64,000 nucleotides of DNA from Microbacterium maritypicum (lineage in GTDB: Bacteria; Actinomycetota; Actinomycetes; Actinomycetales; Microbacteriaceae): assembly GCF_008868125.1 (NCBI RefSeq), contig NZ_WAAQ01000001.1, forward strand, positions 186,001 through 250,000, read 5' to 3'. The number at the start of each line of letters is the position of its first letter. The stretch's first letter is position 1. Shown one piece after another: positions 17,469 through 27,097 of this stretch. Made by a program: the position numbers and the translations under genes. The notes below the pieces were generated by a model that was not told the origin of the DNA, did not search any database, and saw only the letters and a program-made list of their open reading frames with translations.

Positions 17469-19653
17469 CCAGAATCAAGAGCAGCAGTCCGCCCTCGAGC
17501 AGTTCGGCATCAACCTCACCGACCGTGCCCGCGAGGGCAAGCTCGACCCCGTGATCGGACGCGACAGCGAGATCCGTCGCGTCAGCCAGGTGCTCACCCG
17601 CCGCACGAAGAACAACCCCGTGCTGATCGGTGAGCCGGGCGTCGGCAAGACCGCCGTCGTCGAAGGACTCGCCCAGCGCATCGTCGCGGGCGACGTCGCC
17701 GAGTCCCTCAAGGACAAGGAGCTGGTCACGCTCGACATCTCGGCACTCGTGGCCGGCGCCATGTACCGCGGGCAGTTCGAAGAGCGGCTGAAGCAGGTGC
17801 TCAAAGAGATCACCGAGTCCGACGGTCAGGTCATCACGTTCATCGACGAGCTGCACGTGCTCATGGGTGCGGGCGGCGGCGAGGGCTCCGTGGCTGCGTC
17901 GAACATGCTCAAGCCCATGCTGGCCCGCGGTGAGCTGCGCCTGATCGGTGCGACCACGCTCAACGAGTATCGCGAGTTCATCGAGAAGGACGCCGCTCTC
18001 GAGCGCCGCTTCCAGCAGGTGTACGTCGGCGAGCCGACGGTCGAGGACACGATCGCGATCCTCCGCGGCCTCAAGGGGCGGTACGAGGCGCATCACGGTG
18101 TCACGATCTCCGACAGTGCCCTGGTGGCCGCGGCTGCACTGTCGAGCCGGTACCTTCCTGCGCGCCAGCTTCCCGACAAGGCGATCGACCTGATCGACGA
18201 GTCGATGTCGCGGCTCAAGATGGAGATCGACTCGTCGCCGGTCGAGATCGACCAGCTCAAGCGCCAGGTCGACCGGATGAAGCTCGAGGAGCTCGCGCTG
18301 AAGCGGGAGAAGGACGCCGCCTCCAAGGAGCGCCTGAGCACTCTGCGTGAGCAGCTCGTGGGCATGGAGCGGCAGCTCGCCGAGCTCGAGGCCCGCTGGG
18401 CGCGCGAGCGTCAGGGGCTCAACAGGGTCGGTGAGCTGAAGAAGCAGCTCGACGACGCGATCACCCAGCGCGATCTCGCGATGCGCAACGCCGACTACAC
18501 GAAGGCCTCGAAGCTGGAGTACGAGACCATCAAGCGGCTGGAGCGCGACATCGCCGAGGCCGAGCAGGCCGAGGCGGCGACCCCCGCCGAACCCCGCATG
18601 GTCAACGAGCAGGTGACCGATGAGGACATCGCCGCCGTGATCGCCGCGTGGACCGGCATCCCCGTCGGGCGTCTGCTTCAGGGCGAGAGCGAGAAGCTGC
18701 TGCACCTGGAGAACGAGCTCGGCAAGCGCCTGATCGGTCAGAAGGACGCCGTCAAGGCGGTGTCGGATGCGGTTCGACGCTCGCGCGCGGGCATCAGCGA
18801 CCCCGGTCGCCCGACCGGTTCGTTCCTGTTCCTCGGACCGACCGGTGTGGGAAAGACCGAGCTGGCCAAGGCCCTGGCCGAGTTCCTCTTCGACGACGAG
18901 CACGCCATGGTGCGCATCGACATGTCGGAGTACGGCGAGAAGCACTCGGTCTCGCGGCTCGTCGGTGCCCCTCCCGGGTACGTCGGCTACGAGCAGGGCG
19001 GTCAGCTGACCGAGGCCGTGCGGCGTCGTCCGTACAGCGTGATCCTGCTCGACGAGGTCGAGAAGGCGCACCCCGAGGTGTTCGACGTGCTACTGCAGGT
19101 GCTCGACGACGGTCGACTGACCGACGGGCAGGGCCGCACGGTCGACTTCTCGAACGTGATCCTGATCCTGACATCGAACCTGGGATCGCCGATCCTCATC
19201 GACCCGGTGCTCGCACCCGATGAGAAGCGCGACCAGGTCATGGCCCTCGTGCGACAGGCGTTCCGTCCGGAGTTCCTGAACCGTCTCGACGACATCGTGA
19301 TGTTCTCGGCTCTGAGCGAAGACGACCTCGCCCAGATCGTCGAGCTGTCGATCGATCAGCTGCACAAGCGTCTGAAGGATCGCCGGCTCACGCTCGCAGT
19401 CACCCCGGACGCCCGGTCGTGGCTCGCCGAGCGCGGGTACGACCCGATGTTCGGCGCCCGACCGCTGCGCCGCCTCATCCAGAGCGAGGTGCAGAACAAG
19501 CTGGCCACCGCGCTGCTCTCGGGCGGCGTGCACGACGGTGACACGGTGCGGGTGGATGTGGCCGCCGACGGGATGGGCCTCGTGCTCACCTCGACGACGC
19601 CCGAACCCGCGGCCGACGACGATGTGATCGAGGCCGAACTGCTCGAGGACTGA
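17446..19653 (+). CDS. clpB: ClpB-type AAA+ chaperone lacking the N-domain
   Basis: A 735-residue disaggregase of the Hsp100 class. Two AAA+ modules are intact: Walker A G62-E-P-G-V-G-K-T69 and Walker B FIDE ending E135 in the first, and Walker A G464-P-T-G-V-G-K-T471 in the second. Between them is a coiled-coil middle domain (about residues 290-410). The usual ~145-residue N-terminal Clp_N substrate domain is missing: the protein begins only about 25 residues before [21 protein letters not shown] at 17431-17440 lies just before the ATG. Heat regulation by HspR is indicated by the HAIR element. A perfect hairpin terminator follows. Confidence 0.92.
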   Translation: MTTPQTGNQNQEQQSALEQFGINLTDRAREGKLDPVIGRDSEIRRVSQVLTRRTKNNPVLIGEPGVGKTAVVEGLAQRIVAGDVAESLKDKELVTLDISALVAGAMYRGQFEERLKQVLKEITESDGQVITFIDELHVLMGAGGGEGSVAASNMLKPMLARGELRLIGATTLNEYREFIEKDAALERRFQQVYVGEPTVEDTIAILRGLKGRYEAHHGVTISDSALVAAAALSSRYLPARQLPDKAIDLIDESMSRLKMEIDSSPVEIDQLKRQVDRMKLEELALKREKDAASKERLSTLREQLVGMERQLAELEARWARERQGLNRVGELKKQLDDAITQRDLAMRNADYTKASKLEYETIKRLERDIAEAEQAEAATPAEPRMVNEQVTDEDIAAVIAAWTGIPVGRLLQGESEKLLHLENELGKRLIGQKDAVKAVSDAVRRSRAGISDPGRPTGSFLFLGPTGVGKTELAKALAEFLFDDEHAMVRIDMSEYGEKHSVSRLVGAPPGYVGYEQGGQLTEAVRRRPYSVILLDEVEKAHPEVFDVLLQVLDDGRLTDGQGRTVDFSNVILILTSNLGSPILIDPVLAPDEKRDQVMALVRQAFRPEFLNRLDDIVMFSALSEDDLAQIVELSIDQLHKRLKDRRLTLAVTPDARSWLAERGYDPMFGARPLRRLIQSEVQNKLATALLSGGVHDGDTVRVDVAADGMGLVLTSTTPEPAADDDVIEAELLED

Positions 19654-19685
19654 GCTGCTCGAGGACTGAGCATCACCCCCGTGCA

Positions 19686-19725
19686 CAAGAGCGCCGCCCC
19701 GGATGAAACCGGGGCGGCGCTCTTG
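19686..19725. terminator. Rho-independent-like terminator after clpB
   Basis: A perfect 17-bp GC-rich stem (19686-19702 with 19709-19725) around a 6-nt ATGAAA loop, starting CAAGAGCGCC. It lies between the convergent clpB and nitroreductase genes and can act in both directions; there is no long U-tract, as is usual in actinobacteria. Confidence 0.88.
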
Positions 19726-19741
19726 TCCGTGCGGTCTGCGC

Positions 19742-20329
19742 TCAGGCGCTGAGGATGACCGTCTCGGTGATGGGGCGACGCACGCGCGGGGCGACCTCGC
19801 GCTCCTGCAGCACCTCAGGAAGGGCTTCGATGTCGCCGAACTCGCCGACGGCGAAGACGGTGAAGGGCACGAATCGCTCTTCGAGGTCGGCGAACTCGCG
19901 GACGACCTCCGGGTCGAAGCCGCTCATCTGGTGAACCACCAGTCCGTCGTGGTGGGCCTGCACCGAGAAGTGCGCAACGGCCTGGCCGAGGTCGTAGAGG
20001 GCGTGGGTGATCGGGGTGCCGGAGGCGTCGGCCGTCTCGGCGATCGCGACCACGAGCACGGCGGCGTTGCCCGCCCATGCCTGGTTGAAACCCATCAGGG
20101 CGTCGACGACCTGCGCGTGCAGTGCCGTGCCACGGCGGGCGACGATGAAGCGCCAGGGCTGCGAGTTGTTGGCCGAAGGGCTCCAGCGGGCGGCCTCGAG
20201 GGCGGTGGCGAGCTTGGCCTCATCGATCGAGTTCTGCGCATCGAAGGCGCGGGGGCTCCAGCGACCGGCGAGTACGTCGAGGACGGGGTGCTCGGTCGGT
20301 GCGGTGCGGTCGATGACGGGAGTGCTCAC
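19742..20329 (-). CDS. Nitroreductase family protein
   Basis: A 195-residue FMN-dependent nitroreductase-family oxidoreductase. RWSPRAFD near the N-terminus and SPSANNSQPWRFIV are the typical flavin-binding segments. The GTG start at 20329 is supported by AAAGG on the minus strand about 8 nt upstream; the open frame above it runs into a different gene. It follows the LysR regulator on the same strand with a 104-nt gap that holds its own palindromes. Physiological substrate unknown. Confidence 0.88.
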   Translation of the reverse strand: MSTPVIDRTAPTEHPVLDVLAGRWSPRAFDAQNSIDEAKLATALEAARWSPSANNSQPWRFIVARRGTALHAQVVDALMGFNQAWAGNAAVLVVAIAETADASGTPITHALYDLGQAVAHFSVQAHHDGLVVHQMSGFDPEVVREFADLEERFVPFTVFAVGEFGDIEALPEVLQEREVAPRVRRPITETVILSA

Positions 20330-20390
20330 AGAAGTGCCTTTCGAAAGGAGTGGATCGGACTCCTTCGTCCGGGTACACGGGTGTGAACAG

Positions 20391-20406
20391 ATGCATGTGC
20401 ATGCAT
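20391..20406. promoter_or_regulatory. Perfect palindrome upstream of the nitroreductase
   Basis: ATGCATG-TG-CATGCAT, a 16-bp element with perfect 7-bp arms, 62 bp before the nitroreductase start. A second 12-bp palindrome, CCTTTCGAAAGG (20337-20348), overlaps the ribosome-binding site. Either could be an operator; the binding protein is unknown. Confidence 0.4.
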
Positions 20407-20433
20407 ATTCCCGCTGGGTGCCTCTGCGTCTGC

Positions 20434-21342
20434 TCAGACGGGCAGGTTGTGGGATGCCGCGTCGGCCAGCGCGCTGCGCACCGCGCGGATGGAGGGGGCG
20501 TCGGCCGACACCCGCCGCGCAGAGGAGAAGATCTCGCGGCGGGGCTCGTGGGGGAGCGGCGCCAGATCGACGGTCGGAGTGTCGCCCGCCCACACGAGTT
20601 CCGGCAGCAGCCCGACCGCGAGCCCGGCGTGGATCAGCCGCACGTGCGCGGTGAGGTCGGCGATCTCGAACCGCACGTCGGGTTCGAACCCCGCTGTGCG
20701 GCACAGCTGCTCGGCCCAGGCGCGCGAGGCGGTGCCTGCGGGCTCGAGCACCCAGGGCTCCTCCCGCGTCGACCACAGTGCAGCGAGGGCGTCGGCGTGC
20801 GCGGGGGTTCCGGGGCGTCGGGCGAGCGCGATCGCGTCGTGTGCGAGCACCACCCGGTCGAGGTCGGCGTGGATCGGACGTGTGCGGCCCGGGTACTGCT
20901 CGGCGAGGATCAGGTCGAAGTCGCGGCTGGACACCCCGACCAGTCCGGTCTCCGGGTCGCACTCGGTGACTTCGACCCGCAGCGCGGGGTGCCGGTCCTT
21001 GAGGGCTTCGAGCGCGCGGGGAAGCAGGGAGTGCGCCGTCGACTGGAACACCGCGATGCGCACGGTGCCGGTCACTTCGGTGAGCGATTCGGCGACGGCG
21101 ACCTCGGCGTGCTCGAGCTGATCGAGGATGCCGATGGCCTCGGCCACGAGCACGTTCCCCTGCGGGGTGAACTGCACTCCGCGCCCCACCCGGCGCAGCA
21201 GCGGCACGCCCACATCGCGCTCCAGCGCGCTCAGCTGCTGCGACACCGAGGCCTTGCTGTACGACAGGGCGTCGGCGACGGCCGACAGCGTTCCGCGGCG
21301 CGAGAGCTCCACCAGCATCCGGAGTCGATTCACATCCAGCAC
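20434..21342 (-). CDS. LysR-type regulator, probable controller of putA
   Basis: A 302-residue LysR-family protein with an N-terminal winged HTH (RRGTLSAVADALSYSKASVS, residues about 15-34) and a periplasmic-binding-like effector domain. It diverges from putA across 135 bp that carry a T-N11-A box, the usual layout for a LysR activator of the neighbouring gene; proline or P5C would be the expected inducer. That assignment is from position only. Confidence 0.88.
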   Translation of the reverse strand: MLDVNRLRMLVELSRRGTLSAVADALSYSKASVSQQLSALERDVGVPLLRRVGRGVQFTPQGNVLVAEAIGILDQLEHAEVAVAESLTEVTGTVRIAVFQSTAHSLLPRALEALKDRHPALRVEVTECDPETGLVGVSSRDFDLILAEQYPGRTRPIHADLDRVVLAHDAIALARRPGTPAHADALAALWSTREEPWVLEPAGTASRAWAEQLCRTAGFEPDVRFEIADLTAHVRLIHAGLAVGLLPELVWAGDTPTVDLAPLPHEPRREIFSSARRVSADAPSIRAVRSALADAASHNLPV

Positions 21343-21355
21343 GGCGGCATCCTTC

Positions 21356-21372
21356 GTTCAGCTTGAGTGAAC
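21356..21372. promoter_or_regulatory. LysR-type T-N11-A box in the putA intergenic region
   Basis: GTTCA-N7-TGAAC is a perfect inverted repeat that contains the T-N11-A core of LysR sites. It begins 14 bp upstream of the LysR start codon and about 105 bp upstream of putA, fitting autoregulation plus activation of putA. Confidence 0.6.
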
Positions 21373-21477
21373 AGAATCCACGCAAATCGGTTGATAGACG
21401 GAGCCTACCGAGCGGCAGGACAATGATCCAGCCCGCACACGAAATCCCGGTGTGCGCTCTCTTGGAAGGTCCCACCG

Positions 21478-24400
21478 ATGCCTGTCGCCGCCGACACCAC
21501 CACTCCCCGTACCGAAGACGTCGCCGCCCTGGTGCAGCGCTGGCTCGTCGAGAGCGAGACCCACCCCGTCGAGCCGGCCGCCCAGCGCCTGTCCGAAGTG
21601 CTCAAGGACCCGAACGGACTCGCGTTCACGGTCGGCTTCGTCGACGGCGTGATGCGTCCGGAAGACCTGCGCGTCGCCGGCCGCAAGCTCGCCGAGCTGA
21701 GCGACATCACCCCGGCGCTGCTGCCCGGCTACCTGCGGGCCGCGATCAAGACCGGCGGCTTCTGGGCGCCGAAGATCCCCGGCGTCGTCGTCCCGATCTC
21801 GCGTCGCGTGCTGCGCGCCATGGTCGGGCACCTCGTGCTGGATGCCACGCCCTCCAAGCTCGGCCCCGCGATCGCGAAGCTGCGCAAGAGCGGCAACCGC
21901 CTGAACCTCAACCTCCTCGGCGAGGCCGTGCTCGGCGAGCGCGAAGCGGGGCACCGTCTGCAGGGCACCCGCGACTTCCTCGCCCGCGACGACGTCGACT
22001 ACGTCTCGATCAAGGTGTCCAGCGTCGTGAGCCAGCTGTCGATGTGGTCGTTCGACGAGGCGGTGGCCGATGTCGTCGAGAAGCTCACTCCTCTCTACGA
22101 GCTCGCCGCCCGAGCTGAAGCCCAGGGCAAGGCGAAGTTCATCAACCTCGACATGGAGGAGTACCGCGACCTCGACCTGACGATCGCGGCCTTCACGAGC
22201 ATCCTCGACCAGCCCGGCCTGGAGGACCTCGAAGCCGGCATCGTGCTGCAGGCCTACCTCCCCGACGCCCTCGGCGCCATGCAGCACCTGCAGGAGTGGG
22301 CCGCCGCCCGCCGTGCGAAGGGCGGAGCCCCGATCAAGGTGCGCGTGGTCAAGGGCGCGAACCTCGCGATGGAAGAGGTCGACTCGAAGGTGCACGGCTG
22401 GCCGCTCGCGACCTACGGCACCAAGCAGGACTCCGACACGAACTACAAGCGCGTGCTGGACTGGGCGATGACGCCCGAGCGGCTCGACGCCGTGCGCATC
22501 GGCGTCGCGGGTCACAACCTGTTCGACATCGCCTACACCTGGCTGCTCGCGCAGGCGCGCGGTGTGGCCGACCCGACCGGCGCCGACCCCCTCGTCGAGT
22601 ACGAGATGCTGCTGGGCATGGCGACGGGTCAGGCCGAGGCGGTCCGCAAGGATGTCGGACGCCTGCTGCTGTACACACCGGTGGTGAACCCGGCCGAGTT
22701 CGACGTCGCGATCGCGTACCTCGTGCGCCGCCTCGAGGAGAACGCCAGCCCCGAGAACTTCATGTCCGCGGTGTTCGAGCTGGCCTCGAACCCGACCCTG
22801 CTCACCCGCGAACGGGAGCGCTTCGAGCGCTCGCTGGCCGCGCTCGCGACCGATGAGGCGGGATTCGTCCCCGGCCCCCACCGCGTGCAGGACCGTACCG
22901 TCGAGGCTCCCTCCGGAACCACCACCGGCTTCGAGAACCAGGCTGACACCGACCCCGCCATCGCCGCGAACCGCGCCTGGGGTCGTGAGATCCTGAGCCG
23001 CTCGGTCGGCTCGACGCTCGGTCTCGACACCATCGCGCTCGCCAAGGTCGACACGGATGCCGAGCTCGACGGCATCTTTGCCGCAGCGACCGCCGCCGCC
23101 GAGAAGTGGGCCGCGTTGCCGGCCGCCGACCGCGCCGCCGTCTTGCACCGCGCCGGAGACGAGCTCGCCGCGCGCCGCGGTCAGCTCATCGAGATCATGG
23201 CGAACGAGGCGGGCAAGACCATCGCCGAGGCCGACCCCGAGATCAGCGAGGCCATCGACTTCGCGCACTACTACGCCGAGCGCGCGAAGGATCTCGAGAC
23301 CGTCTCGGGTGCGGAGTTCGTGCCGTCGAAGGTGACCGTGGTCACCCCGCCGTGGAACTTCCCGGTCGCGATCCCCGCCGGCGGCGTGCTCGCGGGGCTG
23401 GCCTCCGGCTCCGCGGTCATCATCAAGCCGGCCAAGCTCACCCAGCGCTGCGGCGCCGTCATGGTCGAGGCGCTGTGGGCCGCCGGTGTGCCGCGCGACC
23501 TGCTGGCCCTCGTCGACCTGGCCTCGCGCGACCTCGGAAAGCGCCTGGTCGCCGGCCCCGCGGTGGACCGCGTGATCCTCACGGGAGCGTACGAGACGGC
23601 ACAGCTGTTCCGCTCGTTCCGCTCCGACCTGCCACTGCTGGCCGAGACCAGTGGCAAGAACGCGATCATCGTCACCCCCTCCGCCGACCTCGACCTCGCG
23701 GCCGCCGATGTGGCGCGCAGCGCGTTCGGCCACGCGGGGCAGAAGTGCTCCGCCGCGTCGCTGGCGATCCTCGTCGGATCGGTCGCCGACTCGAAGCGGT
23801 TCGAGCGTCAGCTGGTGGATGCCGTGACCTCGATGCGCGTCGGCCTGCCCGATGACCCGGCCACGCAGATGGGTCCGATCATCGAGCCCGCGAACGGCAA
23901 GCTGCTCACGGCGCTCACGAAGCTCGAGAAGGGCGAGCGCTGGCTGGTCGAGCCGCGCAAGCTCGACGAAGACGGGAAGCAGTGGACGCCCGGCGTCAAG
24001 ACCGGCGTGCGCGAGGGCTCGTACTTCCACCTGACCGAGTTCTTCGGCCCGGTGCTCGGCATCATGCACGCGAAGGACCTGGATGAGGCCCTGCGCCTGC
24101 AGAACGCGGTCGACTACGGCCTGACCGCCGGCATCCACTCGCTCGACTCCGAGGAGGTCGCCACCTGGCTCGATCGCGTCGAGGCCGGCAACCTGTACGT
24201 GAACCGCGGCATCACCGGGGCGATCGTGCAGCGTCAGCCGTTCGGCGGCTGGAAGCGCTCGGCTGTCGGAGCGGGTGCGAAGGCCGGTGGGCCGAACTAC
24301 CTCTTCGGACTGGGCGAGTGGGCCCCGGCCGACCTTCCGGCTGCGGCGCCGAGTGCGGCCGTCGTACCCGTGGTCGCTGCGCTGCTGGATGCGGCCGGAG

Positions 24401-24948
24401 TCGAGGTCGACGCGGCAGAGGCCGAATGGCTGCACCGCGCCGCGGCGTCCGACGAACGGGCCTGGGTCGATGAGTTCGGCGCGGTGAGCGACAAGTCCGG
24501 GCTCGGGGTCGAGCGCAACCTCTTCCGCTACCGTCCGGTCGCGGTCGACGTGCGCATCGCCGAGAACTCCCCGCTCGTCGACGGCATCCGCGTGCTCGCC
24601 GCCGCCCTGCGCAGCGGCAGCCCGTTCACGGTGTCGGCGCAGGCGTTGCCCTCGCGCATCGAGAAGGCGCTGCGTGCGCACGGCGTGAGCGTGAAGCACG
24701 AGTCGGATGCGGCATGGACAAAGCGCTACGCGAAGGCGGCGAACTCCTGGCACCGCGTGCGTCTGGTCGGTGGCGACGCCGCCGCTCTCCACGAAGCGCT
24801 CGACGGAAGCCCCGACGTGGCGGTCTGGTCGCACGCCGTGACCGGTGCCGGTCGCGTCGAGATGCTGCCGTTCCTGCACGAGCAGGCCGTGTCGATCACG
24901 AACCACCGTTTCGGCAACCCGACGACCCTCGCCGACGGCGTGATCTGA
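21478..24948 (+). CDS. putA: Bifunctional proline dehydrogenase / delta-1-pyrroline-5-carboxylate dehydrogenase
   Basis: A 1156-residue PutA that oxidises proline to glutamate in two steps. The proline dehydrogenase barrel covers roughly residues 100-430, and the aldehyde dehydrogenase domain roughly 490-970, with general base E723 (AETSGKN) and nucleophile C757 (HAGQKCSAAS). There is no N-terminal ribbon-helix-helix, so it is not self-regulating like enteric PutA. About 170 residues after the dehydrogenase domain form a C-terminal extension of the type seen in longer PutAs. A terminator follows, and the divergent LysR gene is the likely regulator. Confidence 0.95.
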   Translation: MPVAADTTTPRTEDVAALVQRWLVESETHPVEPAAQRLSEVLKDPNGLAFTVGFVDGVMRPEDLRVAGRKLAELSDITPALLPGYLRAAIKTGGFWAPKIPGVVVPISRRVLRAMVGHLVLDATPSKLGPAIAKLRKSGNRLNLNLLGEAVLGEREAGHRLQGTRDFLARDDVDYVSIKVSSVVSQLSMWSFDEAVADVVEKLTPLYELAARAEAQGKAKFINLDMEEYRDLDLTIAAFTSILDQPGLEDLEAGIVLQAYLPDALGAMQHLQEWAAARRAKGGAPIKVRVVKGANLAMEEVDSKVHGWPLATYGTKQDSDTNYKRVLDWAMTPERLDAVRIGVAGHNLFDIAYTWLLAQARGVADPTGADPLVEYEMLLGMATGQAEAVRKDVGRLLLYTPVVNPAEFDVAIAYLVRRLEENASPENFMSAVFELASNPTLLTRERERFERSLAALATDEAGFVPGPHRVQDRTVEAPSGTTTGFENQADTDPAIAANRAWGREILSRSVGSTLGLDTIALAKVDTDAELDGIFAAATAAAEKWAALPAADRAAVLHRAGDELAARRGQLIEIMANEAGKTIAEADPEISEAIDFAHYYAERAKDLETVSGAEFVPSKVTVVTPPWNFPVAIPAGGVLAGLASGSAVIIKPAKLTQRCGAVMVEALWAAGVPRDLLALVDLASRDLGKRLVAGPAVDRVILTGAYETAQLFRSFRSDLPLLAETSGKNAIIVTPSADLDLAAADVARSAFGHAGQKCSAASLAILVGSVADSKRFERQLVDAVTSMRVGLPDDPATQMGPIIEPANGKLLTALTKLEKGERWLVEPRKLDEDGKQWTPGVKTGVREGSYFHLTEFFGPVLGIMHAKDLDEALRLQNAVDYGLTAGIHSLDSEEVATWLDRVEAGNLYVNRGITGAIVQRQPFGGWKRSAVGAGAKAGGPNYLFGLGEWAPADLPAAAPSAAVVPVVAALLDAAGVEVDAAEAEWLHRAAASDERAWVDEFGAVSDKSGLGVERNLFRYRPVAVDVRIAENSPLVDGIRVLAAALRSGSPFTVSAQALPSRIEKALRAHGVSVKHESDAAWTKRYAKAANSWHRVRLVGGDAAALHEALDGSPDVAVWSHAVTGAGRVEMLPFLHEQAVSITNHRFGNPTTLADGVI

Positions 24949-24976
24949 CCCGCGGGTCGCCGATCCGCTGAGACGA

Positions 24977-25017
24977 AGAAGCCCCCTGCCCCGCGCGATG
25001 CGGAGCAGGGGGCTTCT
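24977..25017. terminator. Bidirectional terminator between putA and the ABC-2 permease
   Basis: A perfect 13-bp stem (24977-24989 with 25005-25017, AGAAGCCCCCTGC) around a 15-nt loop that can itself pair CCGC with GCGG. It separates the convergent putA and NatB-type genes. Confidence 0.88.
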
Positions 25018-25030
25018 GTCGTCTGCAGCG

Positions 25031-26119
25031 TCAGCCGCGCAGCGCCTCGGAGAGCTTGACCCGGGATCCCATGCGCAGCAGCGAGTTCTCGTAGATCTTC
25101 GCGCCGATGACGATCGCGGCCACGCAGCTCGCGAGCAGGATGACCAGGCTCAGCAGCGGCTCCCACCACTGGGCCTCCCCGACGAAGAGGCGCATCGGCA
25201 TGCCGACCGGGGCCGAGAACGGCACGTACGACATGATCGTCAGCACCAGCGGGTTGTCGTTGAACACGATCACCAGGATGTACGGCGCCATGATCAGCAT
25301 CGTGATCGGGGTGGTCGTGGAGCCGATGTCCTCCTGGCGAGAGACCATGGAGGCCGCGGCCGCGAACATCGCCGCGAGCAGGATGAAGCCGAACAGGAAG
25401 AACACGGCGAACCAGATGATCGGCGCGCCCAGCGTGGTGAGCACCTCGCGCTGACCGGTGACGATCAGCCCGATCGTGGCCACGGCTGCCAGGGCGAGGA
25501 TCTGCCCCATCGCCAGCACCGTGTTGCCGATGACCTTGCCCGCCAGCAGTGTGCGCGCCGGGATCGCCGACAGCAGCACCTCGACCACGCGGGTCTGCTT
25601 CTCTTCCACGACGCTCTGCGCGATCGTGCCGCCGAACGTCGCCGCGGCCATCATGAAGACCAGTCCGAACGCGATCGCGATGAAATACCGCAGCAGCGGG
25701 TTGGTGGTGGCCGGCTCCAGGATGACGACCTCGGGAGAGATCGACAGCGCGGACATGATCGAACCAGGGGCATCCTGCAAGGCGATGACCGTGTAGCCGG
25801 AGGGGCTGTCGCCCGGCAGCACTGCGGCGTCGACCTTGTCATCTCGTACGAGCTTCTCGGCCTCGGCCTGGTCGGCGACCGTGGTGACCTCGACGTTCGG
25901 GATGGCCGAGACGGCGGCCGCGGTCTCCGCCGTCGCGGCGATCGGCGTGGTGTCGGTGTTCTTGCTCGCGAAACCGCCGAACAGGATGCCGGCGAGCGCG
26001 AGGACCAGCAGGATGCCGGTGGAGATCAGGAACGCCTTGCTGCGCAGCTTCGATCCGATCTCGCGCTCGGCGACGAGCCAGATGCCGTTGGAGGCGCGGA
26101 CGGGGGTGGGGGCGCTCAC
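25031..26119 (-). CDS. ABC-2 type exporter permease (NatB-like)
   Basis: A 362-residue membrane protein. One N-terminal helix (residues about 25-45) is followed by a ~150-residue extracytoplasmic domain and five or so helices, the plan of NatB/YhaP permeases (COG1668). The GTG start at 26119 overlaps the TGA of the ATPase gene (GTGA), so both subunits are co-translated. The exported substrate is unknown; the name NatB comes from a sodium exporter, which need not apply here. Confidence 0.88.
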   Translation of the reverse strand: MSAPTPVRASNGIWLVAEREIGSKLRSKAFLISTGILLVLALAGILFGGFASKNTDTTPIAATAETAAAVSAIPNVEVTTVADQAEAEKLVRDDKVDAAVLPGDSPSGYTVIALQDAPGSIMSALSISPEVVILEPATTNPLLRYFIAIAFGLVFMMAAATFGGTIAQSVVEEKQTRVVEVLLSAIPARTLLAGKVIGNTVLAMGQILALAAVATIGLIVTGQREVLTTLGAPIIWFAVFFLFGFILLAAMFAAAASMVSRQEDIGSTTTPITMLIMAPYILVIVFNDNPLVLTIMSYVPFSAPVGMPMRLFVGEAQWWEPLLSLVILLASCVAAIVIGAKIYENSLLRMGSRVKLSEALRG

Positions 26120-27012
26120 TGGATGACCTCCTTGAAGATCTGGGCGAGGGACGGATGCTTGGGGGCGAAGCTCGCGACATCGCCGCGCTGCACGGCGGAC
26201 TGCAGCACGCGCTGCGCCGTCTCGGGGCCGTCCGCGTCGAACAGCGCGTAGCCGCCTTCGAAGTCGACGACCGTCACTCCGGGCTCGGTGCGCAGCCATC
26301 CGGCGTCGCCCGCGGAGACGAGCTCGTAGCGGTCCCTGGCGTGCTCGGAACGCAGCGCCTCGCGGGAACCGGACGCACGGATCGTGCCACCGGCGAGGAT
26401 GACGAGGTCGTCGCACAGGCGCTCGACCACGTCGAGCTGATGGGAGGAGAACAGGATGGAGGCGCCCTTGGCGGCACTGGCCTGCAGGACTCCCGCGACC
26501 ACGTCGACCGCGAGCGGGTCGAGGCCCGAGAATGGCTCGTCGAGGATGAGCACCTCGGGGTCGTGCACGAGAGAGGCGGCGATCTGCGCGCGCTGCTGGT
26601 TGCCGAGCGAGAGCGACTCGATCGTGTCGTTCAGCCGCTCGCCGAGTCCGAGCTCCGTGAGCAGGGCGCTCGCCCGCTCCGTGGCCTCCTGCTTGCTGAA
26701 GCCGTGCAGGCGGGCGAGATAGACGATCTGCTCGAGGACCTTCATCTTCGGGTAGAGCCCGCGCTCCTCGGGCATGTAGCCGAAGCGGCGGCGGTCCTCG
26801 GCGGTGAGGGCGGCACCGTCCAGGTCGACCGTGCCGCCGTCGGAGGACAGCAGGCCGAGGACGATGCGCATGGTGGTGGTCTTGCCGGCGCCGTTGCCGC
26901 CGACGAAGCCCGTCAGCCGCCCGGGGGCGACGGTGAAGGACACGTCATCGAGCACGCGCCGAGAGCCGTAGCTCTTGGTGATGCCGGAGAGTTCGAGCAT
27001 TCCTGTGGTCAT
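26116..27012 (-). CDS. ABC exporter ATP-binding protein (NatA-like)
   Basis: A 298-residue ATPase. Walker A is GGNGAGKTT (residues about 36-44), the signature is SLGNQQRAQIA and Walker B is LILDEPFSGLDP. A DUF4162-like C-terminal domain of about 75 residues follows. TAGCGT at 27019-27024 is 6 nt before the ATG. Upstream at 27045-27058 lies a 14-nt motif also present before the histidine kinase gene 3 kb away. It is the first gene of the NatAB operon. Confidence 0.9.
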   Translation of the reverse strand: MTTGMLELSGITKSYGSRRVLDDVSFTVAPGRLTGFVGGNGAGKTTTMRIVLGLLSSDGGTVDLDGAALTAEDRRRFGYMPEERGLYPKMKVLEQIVYLARLHGFSKQEATERASALLTELGLGERLNDTIESLSLGNQQRAQIAASLVHDPEVLILDEPFSGLDPLAVDVVAGVLQASAAKGASILFSSHQLDVVERLCDDLVILAGGTIRASGSREALRSEHARDRYELVSAGDAGWLRTEPGVTVVDFEGGYALFDADGPETAQRVLQSAVQRGDVASFAPKHPSLAQIFKEVIQ

Positions 27013-27044
27013 ACCCTCACGCTACGGAGCGCAGGCATCGCGGG

Positions 27045-27064
27045 GCATCCCCCCTGCGACGGAC
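27045..27064. promoter_or_regulatory. Candidate response-regulator box before the NatA gene
   Basis: GCATCCCCCCTGCG (27045-27058) followed by a degenerate second half. It matches 13 of 14 bases of the element before the histidine kinase gene (30300-30313), and both lie exactly 20 nt upstream of their -10 boxes. Confidence 0.5.
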
Positions 27065-27097
27065 GCGAGGGGATCACCCGTCAGGGGGAGGGGAGGA

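Noticed and set aside
21358..24906. 1182-codon open frame antisense to putA
   Set aside because: Same cause. The sense protein is a complete PutA; the antisense frame has no ribosome-binding site and no fold-like pattern.
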